The notes under the pieces are model-generated. The model worked only from the letters and a program-made list of their open reading frames with translations. It ran no database searches and had not been told where the DNA came from. A program made the translations under genes and the position numbers. From Paraburkholderia phosphatilytica (GTDB lineage Bacteria; Pseudomonadota; Gammaproteobacteria; Burkholderiales; Burkholderiaceae): 64,000 nt of DNA. The DNA lies in contig NZ_QQOA01000001.1 in NCBI RefSeq assembly GCF_003443895.1, positions 295,874 through 359,873 of the forward strand, in the 5' to 3' direction. Within the stretch, counting starts at the first letter, position 1. Every line of letters starts with the position of its first letter. Positions 7,875 through 16,622 of the stretch are shown in pieces.

Positions 7875-8345
7875 ATGTCCACCAAGCCCTCCTCGAATGA
7901 CGCCGACGATCTGACCGGTCAGGCCGACCAGTCCGAACTGCTCGAGCTCGCGGGCTACAACATCCGGCGCGCGTATCTCGTCGTGCAGTCCCATTTCGAC
8001 GAGCGGATGGAGAAACTGGATCTGCGCCAGGCGGAGTTCAGCGTACTGTCGATTCTGCGCGGGAATCCGGGAATCAACCAGAAGGCGCTCGCCGAGGCGC
8101 TTGCGGTAGCGCCGCCCAATCTCGCGACGCTGCTCGACCGGCTCGAAGCGCGCGGGCTGCTGACGCGGCAGCGCAGCGTCGACGACAAGCGCGTGCAGCT
8201 CGTCGAACTGACCGCGCAAGGGTCGCGGCTCTATACGCGCGCATTGAAGGCCGCCGCGGAAGCGGACAGCGCCGCGATCGCAAAGCTCGACGCGCAAGAG
8301 CGTCAGCAACTCAAGACACTGCTGCGGAAGATCTTTGCGGACTGA
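7875..8345 (+). CDS. MarR-family repressor of hydroxycinnamate catabolism
   Basis: A 156-residue MarR protein from the ATG at 7875; the frame is open upstream, but residues before MSTKPSSND look non-coding. It has a dimerisation helix around ELAGYNIRRAYLVVQSHFD, a winged helix-turn-helix NPGINQKALAEALAVAPPNLATLLDRLEARGLL, and the wing motif RQRSVDDKRVQ. It is divergent from the hydratase/feruloyl-CoA synthase operon across the dyad at 7749-7767. This is the classical arrangement of FerR/HcaR/CouR repressors whose effector is the CoA thioester. Autoregulation is likely because the operator lies upstream of this gene too. Confidence 0.9.
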   Translation: MSTKPSSNDADDLTGQADQSELLELAGYNIRRAYLVVQSHFDERMEKLDLRQAEFSVLSILRGNPGINQKALAEALAVAPPNLATLLDRLEARGLLTRQRSVDDKRVQLVELTAQGSRLYTRALKAAAEADSAAIAKLDAQERQQLKTLLRKIFAD

Positions 8346-8363
8346 AGCCTGAGAAGCGCTTGC

Positions 8364-8402
8364 GCCGTCCATTGCCGCGCGCTTTAGCGGAGCAAGGACG
8401 GC
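8364..8402. terminator. Imperfect hairpin between convergent marR and porin genes
   Basis: GCCGTCCATTGC at 8364-8375 can pair with GCAAGGACGGC at 8392-8402 with one bulged base, around a 16-nt loop. It lies in the 91-bp gap between the convergent marR and porin genes, where a shared terminator is expected. There is no clear U-tract on either strand, so the call rests on position and stem only. Confidence 0.4.
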
Positions 8403-8436
8403 ACGTCTGAAGCAGCGCTCGCATGCGCGTTAGAAG

Positions 8437-9513
8437 TTAGAAGCGCGTCTGCACGCCGATCCGGCCGATGAACTGCGACGCGCTGCCCGACGCGACCATC
8501 ACGTCGTTGATCTGCGCATTCGCCCCCTGATTCGCCCGTTGATAGAGGCCGGCCACGTAGACGCCGGTGCGCTTCGACAGCTGGTAGTTCAGCATCGCGG
8601 TCAGCTGATGCGCGTGGTTGTTGTCCACGACGTCATTGCCCTTCATGTACATGTACGCGCCGCTCAGCGACCACTCGGGCGCGATCTGCCACAGGCCGCC
8701 GAACTCCGTCTGCCACACTTGCGCGCCATTCAGCTCGTTGCGCACCGCCGTGTAGAGCGCGGTGGCCGTCACGGAACCGATGCGGTAGTGCGCGCCCACG
8801 CCCCAGTTGCGCACACTGTCCTGCACGCCGGAAACGGCCGTCTTCACCTCCGTATAGGCTGCTGCCGCGCCGAACGCGCCGTGCGTGTAGTTGATGCCGG
8901 CGCTCGCCCCGCTGTTCGAGCCGAACGATCCCGCCACGCCGCCGAAGCCGTACATCGCGCCCGCGGAGAAGCCGCCATAGCTCACGCTCTGATACTTGAC
9001 CGAGTTGTTGACAGCGACGCCCGCCATGCGGTCCCAGTCGAACGCGCCGGTCGGGTTGTTGGGCAACGCGAGCTTCGCGAACGGCCCGTTGCGGAAATCG
9101 TAGATCCCTTGCGTGTAGATCGCCGCGTCGTTCAGGCCGAAGAACAGCGAGTCGGTCATGAAGTCGTACTGGTTACCGAAGGTCAGCTTGCCGAAGCGAT
9201 TGTCGTCGAGACCGACGAACGCCTCGCGGCTGAACAGGCTGCCGCCCGGCATGAACGAGCCCGTGCCCATCTCGAACTGGTTCGTGAGCTTGAAGACCGC
9301 GTGCGTGCCGCCGCCCAGGTCTTCCTGCCCGCTGAACATCAGCAGGTTCGGCACCGCGATGCCGTCGTCGAACTTCAGCACGTGGCTGCCGGCTTCATTG
9401 CTGACGTAGGACACGCCGGCATCCAGCATGCCGCTCAACGTGACATTGCTTTGCGCGTACGCGTGGCACGCAAACAGCAGCGCGGCGGCTGCGCAAAGGG
9501 CTTTCGCTTTCAT
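8437..9513 (-). CDS. Trimeric outer-membrane porin (Gram-negative porin, OmpC/Opcp type)
   Basis: A 358-residue general porin. The start at 9513 gives the signal peptide MKAKALCAAAALLFACHAYA and is preceded by AGGAGA; the open frame upstream of it is not the gene. The mature part opens with QSNVTLSGMLDAGVSYVSNE, has the loop-3 type segment FSREAFVGLDDNRFGKLTFGNQYD, and ends in GRIGVQTRF with the C-terminal Phe needed for BAM recognition. It is downstream of, and co-oriented with, the MFS gene and next to the hydroxycinnamate operon. It may admit aromatic acids; substrate selectivity cannot be read from the sequence. Confidence 0.92.
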   Translation of the reverse strand: MKAKALCAAAALLFACHAYAQSNVTLSGMLDAGVSYVSNEAGSHVLKFDDGIAVPNLLMFSGQEDLGGGTHAVFKLTNQFEMGTGSFMPGGSLFSREAFVGLDDNRFGKLTFGNQYDFMTDSLFFGLNDAAIYTQGIYDFRNGPFAKLALPNNPTGAFDWDRMAGVAVNNSVKYQSVSYGGFSAGAMYGFGGVAGSFGSNSGASAGINYTHGAFGAAAAYTEVKTAVSGVQDSVRNWGVGAHYRIGSVTATALYTAVRNELNGAQVWQTEFGGLWQIAPEWSLSGAYMYMKGNDVVDNNHAHQLTAMLNYQLSKRTGVYVAGLYQRANQGANAQINDVMVASGSASQFIGRIGVQTRF

Positions 9514-9541
9514 TGACTGTCTCCTGATCCGATTCTTGTCT

Positions 9542-9558
9542 GGCGGCGTAACGCCGCC
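9542..9558 (-). terminator. GC-rich hairpin between MFS gene and porin
   Basis: GGCGGCGT-A-ACGCCGCC is a perfect 8-bp inverted repeat (in practice a 7-bp stem with a TAA loop). It lies 37 bp after the MFS stop and 28 bp before the porin start. No U-run follows. It may be a partial terminator or an mRNA-stabilising structure separating expression of the porin from the transporter. Confidence 0.4.
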
Positions 9559-9595
9559 GGTGATGGTGTAGTGCGTGATGGTTTTTCGATTCGCG

Positions 9596-10882
9596 TCAGG
9601 CGATGTCCTGCGACACGCCGAGCGCGGCCGACGATGCGGCACCCCGTTTGCGCGGCGACGTCTCGACGAGGAACAGCGACACCACGCCGCCCGCGACGAG
9701 ACCGCCAAGCGCGAACGTGAGCGTGGACGGCAGACCGAAGTGCTGCGCGACGGACCCTGCGATAGCCGGCGCGAGGCCTCCACCAAAGATCTCGCCTGCG
9801 CCCGATACGAAGCCCACCGACGACGCGATGAGACCCGCCGGCGCCGCTTCGGTCGCGATCGGGCCGCTCAGGAGTCCGAGCAGACCCAGCGCGAAAACTG
9901 ACACGCCGAACAGCAGGATGAAGAGCATCTGCGGATTGGGACCGGTCTGCGCGAACAGATACAGCAGCACGGCTGCGCACACGAACGCGATCAGCGCCGC
10001 ATTGCGCCGGCCGATGAAGTCCGACACGCCCGCCACGCCGAATGAACCGATGAAGCCGCCAAAGCCGATCGCGGACACCACGAAGCCCATCTTCTGGGTG
10101 TCGAGATGCAGCACTTCGACGAGATAGGTCGGCACCATCGCGCTGACCACGAAGATGCCCGCCATCGCGCACAGGATGGCTAGCATCGCGAGCCACACGT
10201 TGCGGCTCGCGAAGAGCGTGGTCCAGCGCGGACGGCCCGCGCCCGTCGCCACCGTGGGCAACTCGCTCTTCGGCTTGTCGCGCAGCGTGCGCGAGATCAG
10301 CACGGCGACGATCAGCCCCGGCACCGCGGAGATCATGAACACCCAGTGCCAGGACGGCACGACGCGCAGCAGCTGGGTAGCGAGGATCGGCGCGAAGCCG
10401 AGGCCAAGCAGCGAGAACATGCTCAGCTGCAGCCCCTGATTGAAGCCGCGCCGCGACGGCAGCGAGGCTTCGCCGGTGGCCGCGACGCTCGCCGGCGTGA
10501 ACGCGCCTTCCGCGACGCCCATCACCGCGCGGATCAGCATCAGGCTCGCGAAGCCCGACGCGAGACCCGAGAGGCTGGACAGCAGCGAAAACGCGACCAT
10601 CGTGACGACCAGAATCTTCTTGCGGCCGATGCGGTCGGACACCGGCCCCATCGCGATCGCCCAGACACCCCAGGCCACGCTCAGGATGCCGATCAAACTG
10701 CCCAGCTGCTGAAAATTCAGGTTGAGGTCGCGCATCATGTGCGGGAACAGCGGCGCGACGATCCAGCGGTCGAGCCCGACCAGGCCGAAGCCCAGGCCCA
10801 GCAGAATCAGCGTTTTTCGTTCGTAGGCCGTGTCATGCGCTAGCCCGTTGTGGTTCGAGTCGTGGTGCAACGCGGAACTCAT
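9596..10882 (-). CDS. MFS transporter, probable hydroxycinnamate importer
   Basis: A 428-residue major facilitator with 12 predicted helices. It has the MFS signature GPVSDRIGRKK after helix 2 and a related SDFIGRRN after helix 8, plus GLDRWIVAPLFPHMMRDL in helix 1. This fits the aromatic acid:H+ symporter/ACS type. A strong AGGAG precedes the ATG. The upstream region contains a MarR-like half-dyad resembling the operator of the feruloyl-CoA operon, so co-regulation is plausible. With the downstream porin it would form the uptake route for ferulate or coumarate. The substrate is inferred from neighbourhood only. Confidence 0.85.
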   Translation of the reverse strand: MSSALHHDSNHNGLAHDTAYERKTLILLGLGFGLVGLDRWIVAPLFPHMMRDLNLNFQQLGSLIGILSVAWGVWAIAMGPVSDRIGRKKILVVTMVAFSLLSSLSGLASGFASLMLIRAVMGVAEGAFTPASVAATGEASLPSRRGFNQGLQLSMFSLLGLGFAPILATQLLRVVPSWHWVFMISAVPGLIVAVLISRTLRDKPKSELPTVATGAGRPRWTTLFASRNVWLAMLAILCAMAGIFVVSAMVPTYLVEVLHLDTQKMGFVVSAIGFGGFIGSFGVAGVSDFIGRRNAALIAFVCAAVLLYLFAQTGPNPQMLFILLFGVSVFALGLLGLLSGPIATEAAPAGLIASSVGFVSGAGEIFGGGLAPAIAGSVAQHFGLPSTLTFALGGLVAGGVVSLFLVETSPRKRGAASSAALGVSQDIA

Positions 10883-10937
10883 GAAGTGTCTCCTTTCGCC
10901 GGCGAGGTGCCTCGATAGTTACTTATTGAATATATTT

Positions 10938-10952
10938 GTTATCGATCATAAG
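10938..10952. promoter_or_regulatory. Second, imperfect MarR-like site upstream of MFS gene
   Basis: GTTAT-CGATC-ATAAG repeats the core and 5-bp spacing of the perfect dyad at 7749-7767 (GTTAT-n5-ATAAC), with one changed outer base. It is 55 bp upstream of the MFS start, just upstream of a possible -10 TATATT on the minus strand. The same repressor may therefore control uptake and catabolism. Confidence 0.5.
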
Positions 10953-11117
10953 TTGTTTACGCGAAAACGCAAGCGGGCGCGGTTAGGGGAAAACGCGGAG
11001 CCCGCTGTTGCAATGCCGCCTAAAGCGGCGCCGCCGTTGGCCGATATTCAATCTGTCGGGCTGACACGAACGCGGCGCGCCCGGACGCCGCGTCGAACGA
11101 CCAGGGACCACAGTTCC

Positions 11118-14100
11118 ATGCTGGAACGCCAACCCCGTTGGGGGCCTATCCTTCGCTGCTTGCTCGTACCGCTGCTGATGCTTGCGGCGATGCCGCTCGC
11201 CGGTGCCGCGAATGCGTGGGACGGCGGCGCGACGCCGGTCTTCCGTCACGTCAGCATGCCGAGCGACATCTCGCCGACGGCCTTGCTGCAGGACCGGGAA
11301 GGCCTGATCTGGATCGCGTCGCAGACGGGCCTGGTCAGTTGGGACGGCTACCGGTTTCGCACCTACATTTCCGATCCGGGCATGCCGGACAGCCTGCCGT
11401 CGTCGTACGTCAACGCGCTGTACGAGGACCACGACAACCGCCTGTGGGTCGGCACCGATAGCGGCGGACTCGCGCGGCTCGACCGCACCAGCGGCCGCTT
11501 CTGGAAAATCGGCGCCGGCGCGGGCGGCCTGAGCAGCCCGCGCGTGTTCGCGCTTGCGCCCGATGGCGCGAACGGCTTGTGGGTCGGCACGGGCGCCGGG
11601 CTCGACCGGCTCGACTTCGCAACCGGTAAAGTCCGGCGTCAGGCGGATGGCGCGACCCCGCCAGGCCTGCCCGCCGAACGCGTCAACGCCCTCCTCGTCG
11701 ACCGGCTCGACAATCTGTGGGTCGGCACGTTCAAGGGCCTCTACGTGCTGCGCGCCGGCTCCCGTTCGTTCCAGCCCGTACCGACGGCAATCGCCACGCG
11801 CGACGCCATCGAGATATGGCAACTGGCGGAGGACAAGTCCGGACGCATCTGGGTCGGCACGCGCGGCACGGGCGCCTTCGTGGTCGAGCCGGGCACGTTC
11901 AGCGCGCGGCAGGTGCGCGACAGCGAGCATCTCGACGGCAAAGGGCTGGAAAGCGACTGGGTGGTCTCGATCGTCGATGCCGGCGGCGACCGGGTGTGGC
12001 TCGGCACTTGGGCGCAAGGCATCGTGCAGGTCGACACCCGCACCTGGGCCACGCGGCAGCTGCGCCACGACCCCGCGGTGCCCGGCAGCATCGCGATGAA
12101 CGACGTGCCCGCGCTATTGCGCGACCGCAGCGGCCTGGTGTGGGCCGGCGGTCCGAACCTGCTCGATTCGATCGACCCGACCCAGCGCGCGATCTCCACT
12201 TGGTACGGCAACGACGGCTACCTGTCCGTCGGCACGCGGGCAGAGGTCACATCTGTGCTGGTGCGGCCGGACGGCAGCGTGTGGTTCGGCAGCGATAACG
12301 GCGGCCTCGATATCGTCCCGCCGGACGGCAGCCGCGGCCGGCACCTCGTGCCGCAGGACGGCCAGCCGCGCACGGCGCTTCCGAGCAGCGCCGTGCTGGC
12401 GATGGCGGGCACGCCGGACGGCGCCGTCTACATCGGCACGGCCAAAGGTCTGTATCGAACCCGCGACGACGGCCACAGTGTCGAGCGGGTGGACCTGGCA
12501 GGGCTGTCCGTCACCGCGTTGATCCGCGCGTTGTGCGTGGACGGCGACCGGATGTGGATCGGCGGCGCCAGCGGGCTCGTTTATGTCAACCGGATTGCGC
12601 AAGGCGGCACGGCCGAAAGTGTGCCGGCGCTGCAAGGCGCGGATGTCGATATCCTCGATCGCGCCGAAGACGGTTCGCTGTGGGTGGGCACCGCGACCGG
12701 ACTGCAGCGGTACTGGCCAAAAACCGGCCGCATCGAGCAGCCGTGGCCCGAGCAGCCTGGGCGTGTGGGTTTGCCCGGTGCCCATGTGACGTCCGTCGTG
12801 CGGGACAAGCGCGGGCGACTGTGGGTTTCGTACTATGGCGCCGGCGTGCGCGTGATCGAACCGCAGCCCGGCGGAGCGGTGCGCGTGCGACGCATCGGTC
12901 ACAATCAGGGCCTGCGCAACAACGCCGCGAATGCGCTGCTGCTCGATGCAGACGGCAACGCATGGGTAAGCACCGACAGCGGCATTTTGCGCATCGATGG
13001 CGACACGCTGACCGCCACGCTGCTGCAACAGGCGAACGGCGTGGGACTGCTGCCGTACTGGACAGCGTCCGCGGGCACCACGCCACGTGGCGACCTGCTG
13101 TTCGGCGGCGATGGGCTGACCATCGTGCATCCCAGCGAATTTCAGCCATCGCGCTTCAAGGCGCCGATCATGCTCACCGCGCAGGACGGCCAGCCGATCT
13201 CGCCAATGGGCATCACGCTCGGGCCGTCTCTACGTTCGCTGCAGGTCGGCTTCGCGCTGCTCGACTACACGGCGCCGGAACGCACGCGCTACGCGTACCG
13301 CCTGGCCGGCCTGGAAGACGGCTGGACCGACTCGCCCGCCGAGCTGCGCATCGCGCACTACACAAACCTGCCGCCGGGCAACTACACGCTGCAGGTGCGC
13401 GCATCGAACCGCGCCGGCGAGTGGACGGCATCGGTGAATCTGCCCGTGCGCGTGGTGCCGGCGTGGTACGAGACGACGTCGTTCCGCGTGCTGCTTGCCG
13501 TGTTGCTGGTCGCGCTCGTCGTCGCGCTGATGCAGCTGCGCACGCGCCTGCTGCGCAGTCGAGCCGCCGCGCTGGAAACGCTGATTGCGCAACGCACGCA
13601 GGAACTTCAGCAACGCTCCGACGAACTCGTGCTTCGCACCGCCGAACTGCAGGCGAGCGAACAGCGGCTCGAACAACTCGCCTATTTCGATGGCTTGACC
13701 GGCCTTGCCAACCGCCGGCATTTCAACGACGACCTGCAGCACATGGTCGAGCAGATGCATCGCGGCGGCGGATTTGCGCTCGTGCTGGTGGACCTCGATC
13801 GCTTCAAGCCGATCAACGACCTCTACGGACATGACGCCGGCGACGCGGTGCTAAAGACCGTTGCTGCACGCTTAGGTGTCGCGACGCGCGATGCCGATCT
13901 CGTCGCGCGCCTGGGCGGCGACGAATTCGCGGTGCTGCTCACGCATCCGGGCGACCGCGATAACGTAGCCGCCGTGTGCGAGCGGATCATCGCGACGATC
14001 GCGCAGCCGATATCGCATGAAGCGTTGTCGCTCGAAGTCAGCGCAAGCATCGGCGTCGCGTTGTGCCCGCAGGATGCGCCGGATGCGATGTCGCTCTACA

Positions 14101-14183
14101 AAGCCGCGGACCTCGCGCTTTACGCAGCGAAAGAAGGTGGACGCGGTGTGTGGCGATGGGCGGGAGAGGACCTCGAAGTGTAG
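11118..14183 (+). CDS. Membrane-bound diguanylate cyclase with two-component-type beta-propeller sensor
   Basis: The ATG at 11118 gives 1021 residues starting with a signal/anchor (CLLVPLLMLAAMPLAGAANA). Repeated propeller blades follow (IWIASQTGL, LWVGTDSGGL, LWVGTGAGL, LWVGTFKGL and others), then a Y_Y_Y domain near residues 705-770 (YAYRLAGLEDGW), a transmembrane helix at about 785-806, a coiled coil, and a GGDEF domain. The active site is intact (RLGGDEF at about 931-937) and the inhibitory site RDAD sits five residues before GGDEF, so cyclic-di-GMP synthesis with product inhibition is expected. The periplasmic propeller probably senses a ligand. No response-regulator or EAL domain is seen. 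It is divergent from the MFS gene. Confidence 0.9.
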   Translation: MLERQPRWGPILRCLLVPLLMLAAMPLAGAANAWDGGATPVFRHVSMPSDISPTALLQDREGLIWIASQTGLVSWDGYRFRTYISDPGMPDSLPSSYVNALYEDHDNRLWVGTDSGGLARLDRTSGRFWKIGAGAGGLSSPRVFALAPDGANGLWVGTGAGLDRLDFATGKVRRQADGATPPGLPAERVNALLVDRLDNLWVGTFKGLYVLRAGSRSFQPVPTAIATRDAIEIWQLAEDKSGRIWVGTRGTGAFVVEPGTFSARQVRDSEHLDGKGLESDWVVSIVDAGGDRVWLGTWAQGIVQVDTRTWATRQLRHDPAVPGSIAMNDVPALLRDRSGLVWAGGPNLLDSIDPTQRAISTWYGNDGYLSVGTRAEVTSVLVRPDGSVWFGSDNGGLDIVPPDGSRGRHLVPQDGQPRTALPSSAVLAMAGTPDGAVYIGTAKGLYRTRDDGHSVERVDLAGLSVTALIRALCVDGDRMWIGGASGLVYVNRIAQGGTAESVPALQGADVDILDRAEDGSLWVGTATGLQRYWPKTGRIEQPWPEQPGRVGLPGAHVTSVVRDKRGRLWVSYYGAGVRVIEPQPGGAVRVRRIGHNQGLRNNAANALLLDADGNAWVSTDSGILRIDGDTLTATLLQQANGVGLLPYWTASAGTTPRGDLLFGGDGLTIVHPSEFQPSRFKAPIMLTAQDGQPISPMGITLGPSLRSLQVGFALLDYTAPERTRYAYRLAGLEDGWTDSPAELRIAHYTNLPPGNYTLQVRASNRAGEWTASVNLPVRVVPAWYETTSFRVLLAVLLVALVVALMQLRTRLLRSRAAALETLIAQRTQELQQRSDELVLRTAELQASEQRLEQLAYFDGLTGLANRRHFNDDLQHMVEQMHRGGGFALVLVDLDRFKPINDLYGHDAGDAVLKTVAARLGVATRDADLVARLGGDEFAVLLTHPGDRDNVAAVCERIIATIAQPISHEALSLEVSASIGVALCPQDAPDAMSLYKAADLALYAAKEGGRGVWRWAGEDLEV

Positions 14184-14418
14184 TGCGAGGCCGCGTCGCA
14201 GGGTTCGCTAAAAGCAGCAAAAAAAGGACCATCCCCCCGCATCAAATGCGCATCGAATAGATGCTGCGCCGCCGTTTGCTTACTTATCCAGACGCATGCG
14301 ATGCTCTCGATGCCTGTGATCCGGCAGTGCCGTGCCGGACACGCATGCCGCATCGAGACGGCATCGGATGGCATGGTGCGATGAGACCTGTGAAGTGCCC
14401 ATACACCATGGAGGCGAC

Positions 14419-16137
14419 ATGAGCATCCAGTCACAGTCTCAACGCAACGCCGCGTCTTCACCCAACGCGTCATGCATCGAAGCCGCATATCGAGCATCGA
14501 TTTCGTTGTTGTCTTGCGGCCGAAGCCCTGCGCTGCCGCAGCGTGCTTCACACGCCGTTCGCGCCGCATGCATCGCAACGCTCGTATTCGCATCCGCGAG
14601 CGGTTTCGCCGACACCCAGGTGGGCGGCACGTTGCCGCCCGCGCCGGACATCCTGTACGGCGATCTCTTCGTCGCCGTGCAAACCGCGCAGATCTTCGAC
14701 GACCAGAAGACCTTCGTCGACTACACGCCGAACGAAGATCCCGCGACCATCGTGCAGTTGTACGAGCAGCAGAAAGGTCAGTCCGGCTTTTCGCTGCTGA
14801 ACTTCGTGAATACGTACTTCACGCCACCGCCCGACCAGACCGTCACGCCGCCGCCGAACCAGACATTGCGCCAGCACATCGACTGGCTATGGGCGGGCCT
14901 CACGCGCAACACGCCGACCGCGCCCGACAACAGTTCGCTCGTGCCGCTGCCGAAACCCTACGTCGTGCCAGGAGGACGTTTTCGCGAAGGCTACTACTGG
15001 GATACCTACTTCACGATGCTCGGTCTGCAGGAGTCAGGACACGAAGATCTCGTCGACGACATGCTCGACAACTTCGCGTATGAGATCGACACCTTCGGCC
15101 ATATCCCGAACGGCAATCGCACGTACTACCTGAGCCGTTCGCAACCGCCGTTCTTCTCGTACATGGTCGAACTCGCCGCGCAGAAGGAAGGCAACACGAT
15201 CTATCAGAAGTACCTGCCGGAACTGCGCAAGGAATACGCGTACTGGATGACGGGCTCGACCAGCACACCGCGCGGCAGCGCGACGCAGAACGTCGTGGTG
15301 CTGCCGGACGGCACCGTGCTGAACCGCTACTGGGACGCGCTCGACACCCCACGCGACGAGTCGTATATCGAAGACGTGCAGACCGCGCAGCAGGCAACCG
15401 GCCGCCCTGCCAACCAGGTGTATCGCGATCTGCGCGCCACCGCCGAAAGCGGCTGGGATTTCAGTTCGCGCTGGTTCGGCGACAACCAGAACCTGTACAC
15501 GGTCCGCACCACGTCGATCATTCCGGTCGACCTGAACAGCCTGATGTTCCATCTCGAGACGACGATCGCGCACGGCTGCACGATCACGCACGACTTCGCC
15601 TGCGTCGCGCAGTTCATCGGTAACGCGACGCGGCGCGCGCAAGGCATCAACCGTTATCTGTGGAACGCAAAGGGCTATTACGGCGACTACGACTGGCAGC
15701 TCGGCAAAGCGCGCGACAACCAGACGCCCGCGATGCTGTATCCGCTGATGGCGGGTGTCGCGTGGCCCGACCGTGCATGGAAGACCGCACAGACCGTGCA
15801 GAACGTGCTGCTCAAGCAAGGTGGCCTCGCGACGTCGATCTACGACACCACGCAGCAATGGGACGCGCCGAACGGCTGGGCGCCGTTGCACTGGATCGCA
15901 ATCCAGGGTCTCAAGCAGTATGGCCGCGCGGATCTCGCGAAGCCGATCGGCACGCGCTTTCTGGCGGACGTCGAAAACGTTTACAAGACGCAGCAGAAGC
16001 TCGTCGAGAAATACGTGGTGGAAGGCTCGGGTGAAGGCGGCGGCGGGGGCGGCGAATATCCGTTGCAGGATGGCTTCGGCTGGACCAATGGCGTGACGCT
16101 GATGCTGCTCGATATGTATGGGGGTAACGGGCAGTGA
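14419..16137 (+). CDS. treA: Periplasmic trehalase (GH37)
   Basis: The ATG at 14419 follows GGAGGCGAC and gives 572 residues; the in-frame ATG upstream lacks this. The long N-terminus ends in a signal-like [15 protein letters not shown]. Both trehalase signatures are present: [20 protein letters not shown] near residue 180 and [13 protein letters not shown] near 480. The Asp-containing [11 protein letters not shown] loop and a glycine-rich [13 protein letters not shown] near the C-terminus are also typical. The enzyme splits trehalose to two glucoses in the periplasm during osmotic change or growth on trehalose. It is a single gene followed by a strong hairpin. Confidence 0.93.
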   Translation: MSIQSQSQRNAASSPNASCIEAAYRASISLLSCGRSPALPQRASHAVRAACIATLVFASASGFADTQVGGTLPPAPDILYGDLFVAVQTAQIFDDQKTFVDYTPNEDPATIVQLYEQQKGQSGFSLLNFVNTYFTPPPDQTVTPPPNQTLRQHIDWLWAGLTRNTPTAPDNSSLVPLPKPYVVPGGRFREGYYWDTYFTMLGLQESGHEDLVDDMLDNFAYEIDTFGHIPNGNRTYYLSRSQPPFFSYMVELAAQKEGNTIYQKYLPELRKEYAYWMTGSTSTPRGSATQNVVVLPDGTVLNRYWDALDTPRDESYIEDVQTAQQATGRPANQVYRDLRATAESGWDFSSRWFGDNQNLYTVRTTSIIPVDLNSLMFHLETTIAHGCTITHDFACVAQFIGNATRRAQGINRYLWNAKGYYGDYDWQLGKARDNQTPAMLYPLMAGVAWPDRAWKTAQTVQNVLLKQGGLATSIYDTTQQWDAPNGWAPLHWIAIQGLKQYGRADLAKPIGTRFLADVENVYKTQQKLVEKYVVEGSGEGGGGGGEYPLQDGFGWTNGVTLMLLDMYGGNGQ

Positions 16138-16145
16138 GCGATGAG

Positions 16146-16176
16146 GGCCGGCATCGCGGCAGAAGCGATGCCGGCC
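16146..16176. terminator. Bidirectional hairpin terminator between treA and DUF1328 gene
   Basis: A perfect 12-bp inverted repeat, GGCCGGCATCGC at 16146-16157 and GCGATGCCGGCC at 16165-16176, around a 7-nt loop. It lies in the 50-bp gap between two convergent genes. The stem strength and position support a shared terminator, although the U-tract is poor on both strands. Confidence 0.75.
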
Positions 16177-16187
16177 TGCGAGGTCGG

Positions 16188-16349
16188 TCACCGTCGCATG
16201 AGGCCCATGACGAGCGTGACGAGGAACACGACCAGGAAGATGAAGAACAGCACCTTGGCGATGCTCGCGGCGCCCGCCGCGATGCCGCCGAAGCCCAGGG
16301 CGGCGGCGATGATCGCGATGATGAAGAAGACCAGCGCGTAATACAGCAT
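16188..16349 (-). CDS. DUF1328 family small membrane protein (YtjA-like)
   Basis: This is a 53-residue gene, below usual length cut-offs. It starts [20 protein letters not shown], continues [20 protein letters not shown] and ends VMGLMRR. That is two transmembrane helices joined by the glycine/alanine turn [14 protein letters not shown], the hallmark of the DUF1328/YtjA family common in proteobacteria. A GGAGGTCAC Shine-Dalgarno lies just before the ATG. These proteins are often stress-induced in the inner membrane, but no biochemical role is established. It converges on treA across the hairpin at 16146-16176. Confidence 0.88.
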   Translation of the reverse strand: MLYYALVFFIIAIIAAALGFGGIAAGAASIAKVLFFIFLVVFLVTLVMGLMRR

Positions 16350-16622
16350 GATGTGACCTCCGTCGGGTTGGGTGCGCCGTGCGGCCCAGCAGCACGGACG
16401 GCGTCACGACATCAGCAAGCGGTGTTCCTCGCCAGACAGCGCGGCTGCCCGGCCTTCACCGCCAAATCAGAGGATTGACCGCAATTCGCCTGCCATTCCG
16501 GGTTTTTGAGCGTCACGAAGCCTGGGCATAATGCCAATGGAGCAGTGCGAATAAAAAGGGTCGTGCTCGCATTGTCGATGGTATCGGGTGCCGCGTTTGC
16601 GGCCCCATTCAGGAATGGATTG

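Noticed and set aside
10830..11117. Upstream extension of the diguanylate cyclase
   Set aside because: It lacks a signal sequence and overlaps the start of the divergent MFS gene; the ATG at 11118 begins a good signal peptide.
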